DNA of 43,295 bases, taken from IMG/VR virus record IMGVR_UViG_3300046007_011553, positions 1-43,295 of that record; one strand, written 5' to 3'. The DNA is from a virus. The notes under the pieces are model-generated. The model worked only from the letters and a program-made list of their open reading frames with translations. It was not told the origin of the DNA and searched no databases. A program made the position numbers and the translations under genes. This document shows, one piece after another, positions 1 to 5,112 of this stretch (positions within the stretch are counted from its first letter, which is position 1; the number at the start of each line of letters is the position of its first letter).

Positions 1-1
1 C

Positions 2-310
2 CTGTACGGCGAGCGCATCAAGGTAACGGATCCGCAGTATCCGTTCGGCGTTTTCAACCACAACACGTTTCGTGGGCGTGAGTATTCGCGTGTGCTGACT
101 GATCTGCTTGGTGAGGAGTACACGCTGTATCAGGACATGGACAATGCAAAGGTTCACGATTTCTGCGGTGGGCTTTCGCAACTCCTCTCCCACACACTCC
201 ATGAAGACGAGTGGAAGGACGAAATCGTTTCGTTCCGCGAACTCCTTGCGCTCTACGATTGGATGAGAATCGTAGCAAGGAACGGCGGAAACGTTCACGC
301 CAGTTACTGA
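2..310 (+). CDS. Hypothetical protein, 5'-truncated by window edge
   Basis: An open frame runs from the first bases of the window to a TGA at 308-310, giving at least 102 residues. A GTG at 92 lies inside it, but codons upstream stay open to the edge, so the real start is probably outside. The visible part is acidic and soluble-looking, with no membrane segment and no motif I recognise. A strong hairpin terminator follows 25 bases after the stop, so this is the last gene of its unit. Function unknown. Confidence 0.65.
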   Translation: MYGERIKVTDPQYPFGVFNHNTFRGREYSRVLTDLLGEEYTLYQDMDNAKVHDFCGGLSQLLSHTLHEDEWKDEIVSFRELLALYDWMRIVARNGGNVHASY

Positions 311-335
311 TCAAAAAAGAAATCCTTGTGAACGG

Positions 336-365
336 AAAAAGCCGCTCCCCTGTGGGCGGCTTTTT
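336..365 (+). terminator. Rho-independent terminator
   Basis: A perfect 10-bp stem, AAAAAGCCGC (336-345) with GCGGCTTTTT (356-365), closes a 10-base loop and ends in a T run. It ends the unit of the truncated first gene. The A-tract/T-tract symmetry means it could also work on the opposite strand. Confidence 0.9.
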
Positions 366-372
366 CTATTTC

Positions 373-380
373 CATAAATA
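373..380 (+). promoter_or_regulatory. Candidate T4-type late promoter (CATAAATA)
   Basis: CATAAATA lies 18 bases upstream of the ATG at 398 and just after the terminator at 336-365. It differs by one base from the T4 late consensus TATAAATA, which is read by a gp55-type sigma factor with the gp33 coactivator. A gp33-like gene is present in this window. The matching positions before other genes support the call, but it is inferred from pattern only. Confidence 0.5.
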
Positions 381-397
381 CAGGTAGAGGTGTCACC

Positions 398-727
398 ATG
401 TTTAGCAGCGAAACTGTGATCGGAATTGACTTGGTGCGGATGGACGGGGAGGACGGAATCTACGGGGTCTACGAGTCCGTAGACGGCGGCAACGAGTGGC
501 AGGTGCTGGCAGAATCCAAAAAGGTCTACGAACTCATACAGTTTGCGAGGAGTAGATATTCTGAAGACACGCCTATGGTAATGCACGATCACATTCAGCG
601 TATCATGATGTATGAGGTGATTGAAGAAGCAGAACGATACAAGATAAAGGTCAAACAAGATGAGCAAAAAGCGAAATCTAAAAGTTGGTTCACCCGAATC
701 CTCCAGTTCTTCAGGAAAAAGGAGTAA
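398..727 (+). CDS. Hypothetical protein, 109 aa
   Basis: The ATG at 398 is preceded by an AGAGG ribosome site and by the CATAAATA late-promoter candidate. The 109-residue product has an acidic, beta-like N-terminal half and a C-terminal helix rich in Lys/Glu that ends in a basic, aromatic tail (WFTRILQFFRKKE), which may be an amphipathic membrane- or nucleic-acid-contacting helix. I recognise no family. The next gene begins four bases after this stop, so the two are probably co-transcribed. Confidence 0.7.
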   Translation: MFSSETVIGIDLVRMDGEDGIYGVYESVDGGNEWQVLAESKKVYELIQFARSRYSEDTPMVMHDHIQRIMMYEVIEEAERYKIKVKQDEQKAKSKSWFTRILQFFRKKE

Positions 728-731
728 GCCC

Positions 732-908
732 ATGAAGAAAACCGAGAAGGAACTACAGGACGATCTACTCGCCGCCTCTGCCCTTGCCGTCCACTCGTAT
801 GAGGAATACCTTCTTGACATGAGCGACTGGCGGCAATTAGCCAAGGTAATGGTTGAACTCCGCAAATCTGTTGAAGCGATTGACAAGAAAAAATTGTCTC
901 GCGATTAA
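732..908 (+). CDS. Small hypothetical protein, 58 aa
   Basis: I place the start at ATG 732, not at the upstream in-frame ATG at 660. An AAAAAGGAG ribosome site lies 8 bases before 732, and the longer version would overlap the previous gene by 68 bases and add a low-complexity Ser/Lys leader. The 58-residue product (begins MKKTEKELQDD) is predicted to be mostly helical and charged. No motif is recognised. It ends in TAA within TTAAAGTATAG, an 11-mer that recurs at the stop at 5112. Confidence 0.65.
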   Translation: MKKTEKELQDDLLAASALAVHSYEEYLLDMSDWRQLAKVMVELRKSVEAIDKKKLSRD

Positions 909-975
909 AGTATAGTGAAATATGAACTTTTATATGGGTTGGAATTTTCCACTCGTATAAGTATCTGTGTCGGGT

Positions 976-994
976 ATGGAATGATAGATTCCAT
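976..994 (+). other. Hairpin ATGGAAT-gatag-ATTCCAT
   Basis: A perfect 7-bp inverted repeat with a 5-base loop lies in the 205-base gene-free stretch between 908 and 1114. It has no T run after it, so it is more likely an operator or RNA structure than a terminator. The same stretch holds the triple repeat at 1001-1030, a second inverted repeat at 1053-1076 and a promoter at 1067-1094. Confidence 0.45.
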
Positions 995-1000
995 TAAGAG

Positions 1001-1030
1001 TCACTAGTAACCACTAGTAACCACTAGTAA
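1001..1030 (+). repeat. Three tandem 10-bp repeats (yCACTAGTAA)
   Basis: The unit TCACTAGTAA/CCACTAGTAA occurs three times head to tail; only the first base of the first unit differs. Each copy carries the palindrome ACTAGT, one helical turn apart. Spacing of 10 bp puts identical sites on the same DNA face, which fits cooperative protein binding upstream of the promoter at 1067-1094. This reading is inference; slipped-strand expansion is the simple alternative. Confidence 0.75.
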
Positions 1031-1052
1031 CCCCCAAAACAAATATAGAAAA

Positions 1053-1076
1053 GGGAATGAGAGGGATTGCATTCCC
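1053..1076 (+). promoter_or_regulatory. Inverted repeat overlapping the -35 box
   Basis: GGGAATG (1053-1059) and CATTCCC (1070-1076) form a 7-bp inverted repeat whose right arm overlaps the -35 hexamer of the promoter at 1067-1094. Such a placement is typical of a repressor operator. The sequence shows only the symmetry and the overlap. Confidence 0.4.
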
Positions 1077-1094
1077 CACGGGACACGCTATAGT
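1067..1094 (+). promoter_or_regulatory. Sigma-70-type (early/middle) promoter
   Basis: TTGCAT, a 16-base spacer and TATAGT, followed by GTGTGCAT. The TAnAGTGTGTG downstream context recurs in the promoters at 3101 and 5138. Transcription would begin just before the AGGAG site of the gene at 1114. Confidence 0.65.
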
Positions 1095-1113
1095 GTGTGC
1101 ATAGGAGTCACAC

Positions 1114-1383
1114 ATGAGCGGTTTTCGGCTGCATATTGATATTCCGCTTCCCGTAAGTGAAGATGAAGCCCTCCGTGCAACGGAGGATGTGATCGGGATT
1201 CTTCGTGCACACAGCACACTCCTAGAGGGACTCCGTAGCCGTGGAGTCCCTCAAATCGGATACCGATTGGGGCATGACGAGGATCGCCAAAGGAGCAACT
1301 ACCTTGTCAAGACCCCAAGCGGTCATGTCACAAACAAGAAGTGCAAAATTCAGTTGGAGAACCCCGATGAGCAAGTTGGTTAA
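1114..1383 (+). CDS. Hypothetical protein, 89 aa
   Basis: The ATG at 1114 follows an AGGAG site at good spacing and lies about 20 bases after the -10 box at 1089-1094. The 89-residue product starts MSGFRLHIDIPLPVSEDEA, is mixed in charge, and has no recognisable domain or membrane segment. Its last 17 bases overlap the next gene, so the two are translationally coupled. Its own sigma-70-type promoter suggests early expression. Confidence 0.7.
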   Translation: MSGFRLHIDIPLPVSEDEALRATEDVIGILRAHSTLLEGLRSRGVPQIGYRLGHDEDRQRSNYLVKTPSGHVTNKKCKIQLENPDEQVG

Positions 1384-1540
1384 GAAGGCAGCAGAACACG
1401 CAGCGCGAAAGCAAAAGGCACAGTACACTCTCAAGCCAAATCAATTGGATGAGAACACCGTGAATCGGTTGATTGGGTTTTCAGTAATCACCACAATTAT
1501 TTCAGTTGTGGCTCTCCTCTTGGCAATCGCAAGGAACTAA
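1367..1540 (+). CDS. Small single-pass membrane protein, 57 aa
   Basis: I choose ATG 1367, preceded by GGAGA, rather than an in-frame ATG at 1241 that lies deep in the previous gene. The 57-residue product has a basic N-terminus and one strong C-terminal hydrophobic helix (about residues 34-55: IGFSVITTIISVVALLLAIA), ending in RN. This is a tail-anchored topology. Function unknown; small phage inner-membrane proteins of this form can modify host envelope functions or superinfection, but nothing here shows which. Confidence 0.7.
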   Translation: MSKLVKKAAEHAARKQKAQYTLKPNQLDENTVNRLIGFSVITTIISVVALLLAIARN

Positions 1541-1546
1541 CAAAAC

Positions 1547-1617
1547 GGGCAGTGGGCGGATGGCTTCGCAGACCGGCTTATACCCGGTTCAACCAGGATC
1601 AAAACCTGGACTGCCCA
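1547..1617 (+). tRNA. tRNA-Ile (anticodon UAU)
   Basis: A cloverleaf can be drawn. The acceptor stem is GGGCAGT/ACTGCCC (1547-1553 with 1610-1616), with discriminator A1617. The D-arm is GCGG/TCGC with one G-U pair. The anticodon stem ACCGG/CCGGT (1572-1576, 1584-1588) has loop CTTATAC, giving anticodon TAT, which reads the rare codon AUA. The T-stem is CCAGG/CCTGG with loop ATCAAAA, unusual because T54 and T55 are replaced. CCA is not encoded. A tRNA for AUA is typical of phages that supply codons poorly served by the host. Confidence 0.8.
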
Positions 1618-1645
1618 TTCCATTACAAAACAGAAAGGAATGGAT

Positions 1646-1921
1646 ATGGACTCTTTTGAGAATTGGGACAGTGATGATGACGGTTCAGAGTTGGTGTCGT
1701 TCTTGGACTACTCTGACAACGGCTGGTGGGTTGTGGGTTTCGCGGCGTGCGAGAACGGAAAGCGTCCTCGCGTGGTGGAGGTGTTGGATCAGGACAGGGA
1801 CATAAATACCCTTGCACGGCGTGCCGTGAACACGCACGGGCTAGATCCCGAGCGGTTGATTGTTTCTCCCATCGCAGCAGCGTTGAAGAGTTTTGAGTAT
1901 TCCACTGGCATGAAAATCTGA
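1646..1921 (+). CDS. Hypothetical acidic protein, about 91 aa
   Basis: ATG codons occur in frame at 1640 and 1646. The AAAGGA site at 1635-1640 is correctly spaced only for 1646, so I prefer that start; the longer form adds two residues. The product begins with an acidic stretch (DSFENWDSDDDGSE) and continues with beta-like sequence (WWVVGFAACENG). No family recognised. It directly follows the tRNA-Ile and precedes another small gene with an 11-base gap. Confidence 0.65.
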   Translation: MDSFENWDSDDDGSELVSFLDYSDNGWWVVGFAACENGKRPRVVEVLDQDRDINTLARRAVNTHGLDPERLIVSPIAAALKSFEYSTGMKI

Positions 1922-1931
1922 AAGGTACACT

Positions 1932-2141
1932 ATGGCAACACCCAAGAAGACAACTCCCGTAACGTTGGATATGCAGATCGGTGACGCAGTTTTCATGAAG
2001 ATCGCAAAGATGGCTCACACGAACAATCTCACGTTCAACGAGCAGATCAACAAGATTGTTCAAGATGCAATCGCAAACTTTGACAAGCCAGCGACCCCAC
2101 AGCAGACCCCATTCGGTTTTGCTGCCAAGCCGCAGGGCTGA
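1932..2141 (+). CDS. Small protein, possible ribbon-helix-helix DNA-binding type, 69 aa
   Basis: ATG 1932 follows GAAAGG. The 69-residue product has a short strand-like segment (VTLDMQI) and then two helices with the spacing of Arc/MetJ-like ribbon-helix-helix proteins (AVFMKIAKMAHTNN, then FNEQINKIVQDAIANF), and a Pro/Gln-rich tail. The resemblance is to the fold pattern only, so a regulator role is a weak inference. Its stop is one base from the next ATG, so the two are coupled. Confidence 0.65.
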   Translation: MATPKKTTPVTLDMQIGDAVFMKIAKMAHTNNLTFNEQINKIVQDAIANFDKPATPQQTPFGFAAKPQG

Positions 2142-2142
2142 A

Positions 2143-2568
2143 ATGGAGCCTTCGTGGAAGGACAACATGGTGCAGGAAAAGGCGACTCCTATCGCAAACT
2201 GGATCGTCAGGCTTGGGAAGACGGTTGGGCGGCTATTTGGGGGAAAGGCAAGCGAGCCTTCACCAAGCGGAAGCCCCGTGCGCGGAAGACTAACCGCAAG
2301 AGAAATCCATAAGGTTCTCCTGCTCCGCACGATGCAGGAGATGAGCGAGGAGCACTACGCGGCAGGATGGATCATCGGGTTGGAGCATTACCTGTGGCAT
2401 ATGGTGAAGAACAAGCCTGGAACAGAGGAGGGGCAAATCCTACAGTTCCTCGCTGAAGCCGCAGGAGGATGGTGGATGTGGGACGACGCGCAGGAAGCAC
2501 CCGTATTTGTTCCACTCCCCATTTGGCTTGGTGCGTACAACGAGAGCGAGATCGCAGAGCCTGCATAA
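2143..2568 (+). CDS. Hypothetical protein, 141 aa
   Basis: ATG 2143 lies one base after the previous stop; an in-frame ATG at 2056 would be deep inside that gene and is rejected. The 141-residue product has a basic N-terminal third and a helical, Trp-rich C-terminal domain (GWIIGLEHYLWHM, GGWWMWDDAQ). No known motif. Its last codons overlap the CATAAATA late-promoter candidate that precedes the tmRNA. Confidence 0.65.
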   Translation: MEPSWKDNMVQEKATPIANWIVRLGKTVGRLFGGKASEPSPSGSPVRGRLTAREIHKVLLLRTMQEMSEEHYAAGWIIGLEHYLWHMVKNKPGTEEGQILQFLAEAAGGWWMWDDAQEAPVFVPLPIWLGAYNESEIAEPA

Positions 2569-2571
2569 ATA
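2564..2571 (+). promoter_or_regulatory. Candidate late promoter upstream of tmRNA (CATAAATA)
   Basis: CATAAATA overlaps the stop codon of the upstream gene and lies about 10-20 bases before the predicted start of the permuted tmRNA transcript. Same motif as at 373, 16131 (- strand) and, as TATAAATA, 6419 and 39149. Confidence 0.45.
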
Positions 2572-2579
2572 AAACTAGT

Positions 2580-2785
2580 GCTGTTGATAGCGGCAAGAAA
2601 CACGTACATTACAGGAGTTCAAATCTCCTCGCCTCCATTACCCAAGACCACGGGGGCGATCTGGAATCGGATGGCGTGCAGTACGGCTTGCAGGAGGCAT
2701 TCGGGGCGTGTTCAGGAGCCTCGTTAAAAACCCTTGTTCAACCACAAACGCCAACAACACACTGGCACTCGCGGCTTGACCGCAA
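2580..2785 (+). ncRNA. ssrA: Circularly permuted two-piece tmRNA (ssrA)
   Basis: The acceptor piece comes first: T-arm AGGAG/CTCCT (2613-2629) with loop TTCAAAT, then CGCCTCC (2630-2636) and discriminator A. A 14-base spacer follows, then the normal tmRNA 5' end from 2652: GGGGGCG, then TCTGGAATCGG, like the conserved TCTGGATTCGAC. GGGGGCG pairs with CGCCTCC as seven pairs including the G3-U70 pair that marks alanine acceptors. P2 is supported by CTTGC/GCAAG and GTAC/GTAC between the pieces. Pseudoknot 1 is GAGGC (2694-2698) with GCCTC (2718-2722), followed by GTTAAAAA. The tag frame 2750-2779 encodes ANNTLALAA and stop. It would rescue stalled ribosomes. CCA is not encoded. The order is that of permuted tmRNAs of alphaproteobacteria, some betaproteobacteria and cyanobacteria. 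Confidence 0.92.
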
Positions 2786-2815
2786 GGGGGGTCGCAAGAC
2801 CCCCCTATCTTTTTA
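2786..2815 (+). terminator. Terminator of the tmRNA gene
   Basis: GGGGGGTC (2786-2793), GCAA loop, GACCCCCC (2798-2805), then TATCTTTTTA: an 8-bp GC-rich stem with a GNRA-type loop and a T run. It begins six bases after the tag stop codon, as expected for a two-piece tmRNA that ends soon after the tag reading frame. Confidence 0.9.
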
Positions 2816-2840
2816 TACATAGAGTAATGGAGGACACCGA

Positions 2841-3083
2841 ATGAGTTACCTATTCAATGAAGCCAAATCGTTTGCAAATAATACCGCTGTGGGCAAGTGT
2901 AAGGGCGTAATGCTTACAAACACTACGGCTACAGGAAATACTGCGGACCTTTGGATTTTCGGTGACGCAGGAACCACTGCTGCATTCCGTGTGCAGTTGC
3001 CGCCCGTGACCACTCAAATATTCCATGTTCGTGTTTGGGGTATTTCTTTCGGTGCAGGAATTACAGGCGCAGTCCTCGCCTAA
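2841..3083 (+). CDS. Small beta-rich protein, 80 aa, possible virion protein
   Basis: ATG 2841 follows a GGAGG site. The 80-residue product is small-residue and beta-rich (many T, G, A; TNTTATGNTADLWIFGDAGTT), with a profile like small capsid-decoration or fibre proteins. The family is not recognised and the virion role is inference from composition. It lies between the tmRNA terminator and the promoter at 3101. Confidence 0.65.
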   Translation: MSYLFNEAKSFANNTAVGKCKGVMLTNTTATGNTADLWIFGDAGTTAAFRVQLPPVTTQIFHVRVWGISFGAGITGAVLA

Positions 3084-3100
3084 AAAAATATTGCAGGTGC

Positions 3101-3129
3101 TTGACACACACTCCCCCACGGGTTAGAGT
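3101..3129 (+). promoter_or_regulatory. Sigma-70-type promoter, possibly for a leaderless mRNA
   Basis: TTGACA (3101-3106), then TAGAGT (3124-3129) with a 17-base spacer, or TTAGAG with 16. It is followed by GTGTGCATGG. The start ATG at 3136 is only 7 bases after the -10 box, at or next to the expected transcription start. Confidence 0.65.
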
Positions 3130-3135
3130 GTGTGC

Positions 3136-3330
3136 ATGGCAAAGAGATCCTTTGATGCAATTGACGCACAAGCCGAGCGGCATGGCGCTGCTCTCCGTGC
3201 GTGTGCAACCCACGTGTCCAAGCCGTTTGGATGGAACCGCCGCACCCTGAAGGAGCGTGCAGGTTTTGCCAAGGGTGAGGCACGGATTCAGTGCAAGACC
3301 ATCCGCGACCGCTACGAGAGGAGTTGGTGA
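3136..3330 (+). CDS. Small basic hypothetical protein, 64 aa
   Basis: ATG 3136 begins a 64-residue basic product (MAKRSFDAIDAQAERHG). A GTG at 3130 is in frame but overlaps the promoter. No Shine-Dalgarno site precedes either codon, and the -10 box ends at 3129, so the mRNA is likely leaderless or nearly so. The stop overlaps the next start in a TGATG junction. Composition (R, K, A) would fit a nucleic-acid-binding protein, but no motif proves it. Confidence 0.65.
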   Translation: MAKRSFDAIDAQAERHGAALRACATHVSKPFGWNRRTLKERAGFAKGEARIQCKTIRDRYERSW

Positions 3331-3542
3331 TGCGCACCTGTGCAAAGTGCGGCAATACCATTCCGCGTGGCAGGATTGAAGCACTGCCCCACACTACAAC
3401 TTGCGTTCGGTGTTCCGATGTGAAGGCATTCGTGGGCTTCATGGATTGGGGACACAAGACCGCACCCGAAATTGTTTTGGTGTCCGCAGAGGATCGTGAG
3501 GGTCTGCGTCGTGCGCAGCGGATCAACTGCCGTTCGCGGTGA
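3330..3542 (+). CDS. TraR/DksA-type zinc-finger protein, 70 aa
   Basis: ATG 3330 overlaps the previous stop and has GAGAGGAG upstream. Residues 4-28 read C4-x2-C7 ... C25-x2-C28 with the family-typical internal pattern CxxCGxxIPxxRIEALP. That spacing and the R-x-E-A-x-P element are characteristic of the C4 zinc finger of DksA/TraR proteins. Family members bind the RNA polymerase secondary channel and shift promoter choice; phage and plasmid TraR forms are about 70 residues, like this one. An acidic coiled-coil tip is not obvious, so RNA polymerase binding is inferred. Confidence 0.75.
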   Translation: MRTCAKCGNTIPRGRIEALPHTTTCVRCSDVKAFVGFMDWGHKTAPEIVLVSAEDREGLRRAQRINCRSR

Positions 3543-3552
3543 AAGGAAAACT

Positions 3553-3906
3553 ATGGACCTTGTAGGCGACAACGACATCGTGAACCGACTTCACGCAATC
3601 ATGTGCAGCAATGTTGGATGCGGCGATCTCCGTATCTCAATGACAGCAAAACTTGCCGCCGATGAGATTGAGCGGCTGCGGAAGGAGCGAGACGAGGCGA
3701 TGAAAAAGTGTGAGATATTGGAGTCCGATGTTGAAGCCTTGATGAACAAGAGGGGACTTCGTGTTTCTGCACTTGAAAAGGAGCGCGATGAGGCGAGGCG
3801 GGAAGTAATGTCTTGGATCATAGACCAAGCCTGTCGTTTTGAAGATGTAGACAGGGAATACAAAAAGCGTGGGTGGGAATACCTCAAGGAGATCACAAAT
3901 GACTGA
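3553..3906 (+). CDS. Coiled-coil protein with DNDIV...AADEIERLR motif, 117 aa
   Basis: I place the start at ATG 3553 after GAAAGGA, since the longer frame from 3472 lies in the previous gene. The N-terminus (DNDIVNRLHA, then LAADEIERLRKERDE) is followed by a long heptad-like helix to about residue 80. Its N-terminal motif is shared with the next gene product, so the two are paralogues. Short phage proteins with the DIVxRLR...AADEIERLR pattern are common, but their function is unknown to me. Confidence 0.7.
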   Translation: MDLVGDNDIVNRLHAIMCSNVGCGDLRISMTAKLAADEIERLRKERDEAMKKCEILESDVEALMNKRGLRVSALEKERDEARREVMSWIIDQACRFEDVDREYKKRGWEYLKEITND

Positions 3907-4264
3907 CAACGACATCGTGACTCGGCTGCGCGACTGCACTTGCGTCCCGCATGGAGAAATCTGCCGCGAAGCCGCCGACGAGATTGAGCGGATACGAAAC
4001 AATCCGTTCACATGGTGGGCGCGTGAGAAGCGATTCAACTGCACGATTGAGGCAAGTGTTGCCGTCACCTTTGAGTTCCTTGAGGAAGCGGATGCAATTG
4101 GAAACGATGAGATCCTGCGCCACATCTCCGACATGGTTGCATTTGACATCATGGGTGCATACAGAAACAGGAAAAATAGGATCAACGGCTCCGAAGACAT
4201 TCACGGACTCTTCGGGACACCCCACAGACTTCCGAACAAGGAGAACACAAATGACACGAACTAA
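3899..4264 (+). CDS. Paralogue with DNDIV...AADEIERIR motif, 121 aa
   Basis: ATG 3899 overlaps the previous gene by 8 bases. The N-terminus MTDNDIVTRLRDC ... REAADEIERIRNN matches that of the preceding protein, with two extra Cys residues and His between the two halves (CTCVPHGEIC), possibly metal-binding. The rest (FTWWAREKRFNCTIEASV...) is unlike its neighbour, so the shared N-terminus looks like a duplicated module. It overlaps the next gene by 14 bases. Function unknown. Confidence 0.7.
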   Translation: MTDNDIVTRLRDCTCVPHGEICREAADEIERIRNNPFTWWAREKRFNCTIEASVAVTFEFLEEADAIGNDEILRHISDMVAFDIMGAYRNRKNRINGSEDIHGLFGTPHRLPNKENTNDTN

Positions 4265-4478
4265 CATTACAGCAACCATTACCGAAAGCGTTTACGATCC
4301 GTTTACCCCTGTGCTACACATTCACGGCGTGGATGTGCATGAGGCGGGTGACGCGTGGACGATTTCGGAAGTGGAGAGCATCATTCAGCGTTTGAATGAT
4401 CTGCGCGACCAAATGCTTGCACGCAAGAGCGTGTTGGATTTGGAGTGGAACCCCACACTGTGGGACACGTTGGAGTAA
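4251..4478 (+). CDS. Hypothetical protein, 75 aa
   Basis: ATG 4251 follows AAGGAG and overlaps the previous gene by 14 bases; the much longer in-frame extension to 3951 would overlap that gene fully and is rejected. The 75-residue product has a beta-like first half (ITATITESVYDPFTPVLHIHGV) and a helical second half (VESIIQRLNDLRDQML). No family recognised. The intron-bearing tRNA-Lys starts 8 bases after its stop, so both may share a transcript. Confidence 0.65.
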   Translation: MTRTNITATITESVYDPFTPVLHIHGVDVHEAGDAWTISEVESIIQRLNDLRDQMLARKSVLDLEWNPTLWDTLE

Positions 4479-4486
4479 GGAACACC

Positions 4487-4742
4487 GTCCTCGTAACTCA
4501 GTTGGTAGAGTAGCGGACTTCATAGGAGCATTGCATCAGGAATGGTGTAATGAATCTCGTCAAAGTCGGTGAACGGTGGAAACACCCAACGCCGAGCCAA
4601 GCCCGAAAGGGAAGGTGTAGAGACTTGACGGCGAGCATCCAGAACGGATGAAGGCAAAGTCCAGACCACGAACCGCAAGGGCGGCGCAAGCCGAAGTGGT
4701 AAGTTAATCCGTTTGTCGTGGGTTCAAGCCCCACCGAGGACA
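4487..4742 (+). tRNA. tRNA-Lys (UUU) interrupted by a group I intron
   Basis: Exon 1 is 4487-4520 and exon 2 is 4704-4742, which join into a 73-base tRNA. The acceptor is GTCCTCG/CGAGGAC with discriminator A4742. The D-arm is ACTC/GAGT with loop AGTTGGTA. The anticodon stem GCGGA/TCCGT has the joined loop CTTTTAA, the canonical lysine loop with anticodon UUU. The T-stem is GTGGG/CCCAC with loop TTCAAGC. The intron falls between positions 34 and 35, inside the anticodon, the same place as in cyanobacterial tRNA-Leu(UAA). CCA is not encoded. Without splicing, the visible CAT after CTT could be misread as a Met anticodon, but the loop would then be eight bases. Confidence 0.9.
4521..4703 (+). 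other. Group I self-splicing intron (IC3-like, about 183 nt)
   Basis: The conserved core elements are present in order. P5 is GGTG-GAAA-CACC (4575-4586). The Q region AACGCCGAGCCAAGC is at 4588-4602. P6a is CCC-GAAA-GGG. The R region runs about 4615-4632 (GTGTAGAGACTTGACGGC) and the S region 4651-4664 (AAGGCAAAGTCCAG). P7 is GACTT/AAGTC (4622-4626, 4657-4661), P8 is CATCC/GGATG, and P9 is ACCAC/GTGGT (4665-4669, 4696-4700). The last base is G4703. The exon ends in CTT, which can pair with a 3-base guide GAG near the 5' end, leaving U-G at the splice site. The core closely matches my memory of the Azoarcus tRNA-Ile intron. There is no room for a homing endonuclease gene. Confidence 0.9.
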
Positions 4743-4764
4743 CAGTTAACACGAAAGGTTAGGA

Positions 4765-5112
4765 ATGGCAAAGAAGAATTCAAATAATAAGAAGACCCCT
4801 CGCACTCTTAAATATGCAGGAGCGGCTCCCAAAAGCAAATACGTGACCGACTGCATTAATAAATGGAATGCAGAAAAGGACGAGGCTGTTCTTAAAAATA
4901 AGAAGATCAAGAACAGCCACAAGAAGGTGATGGAGAAGTACAGCAAAGCCTTCCACAACCTCAAGGACGATGCGTATTGGGAGAAGGGCAAGACCGCTCC
5001 CAAGCCGTGCTGCGCCCCTCCTGCGGCTCCTGCTGCCCCGTCTACGGGTTGGCGGAAGTGGATCGGCTACGTGATCGGTCCTGTTAGCCAATTTTTGAAG
5101 GGCATCATTTAA
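4765..5112 (+). CDS. Basic hypothetical protein with Pro/Ala linker, 115 aa
   Basis: ATG 4765 follows GGTTAGGA. The Lys/Asn-rich N-terminal 75 residues are highly basic and helical (DEAVLKNKKIKNSHKKVMEKY). They are followed by a Cys-Cys and a Pro/Ala linker (CCAPPAAPAAP) and a C-terminal hydrophobic amphipathic segment (WRKWIGYVIGPVSQFLKGII) that could lie in a membrane, much like a membrane-active peptide. I know no family. The stop lies within TTAAAGTATAG, the same 11-mer as at 905-915. Confidence 0.65.
   Translation: MAKKNSNNKKTPRTLKYAGAAPKSKYVTDCINKWNAEKDEAVLKNKKIKNSHKKVMEKYSKAFHNLKDDAYWEKGKTAPKPCCAPPAAPAAPSTGWRKWIGYVIGPVSQFLKGII

Noticed and set aside
660-731. Upstream start at ATG 660 for the gene ending at 908
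   Set aside because: It overlaps the previous gene by 68 bases, has no ribosome site, and the ATG at 732 has a well-placed AAGGAG.
1801-1809. Late promoter at ACATAAATA near 1801
   Set aside because: It lies in the middle of a coding frame, more than 100 bases from the next start, and is not before any transcript that needs it.
1623-2330. 235-codon - strand frame opposite small + genes
   Set aside because: The + strand genes have ribosome sites, tight spacing and credible proteins; this frame has none.
4514-4530. Reading the anticodon loop at 4514-4530 as CAT (tRNA-Met)
   Set aside because: The visible CTTCAT would need an eight-base loop. With the group I intron removed at 4520/4703 the loop is CTTTTAA, the normal tRNA-Lys loop.
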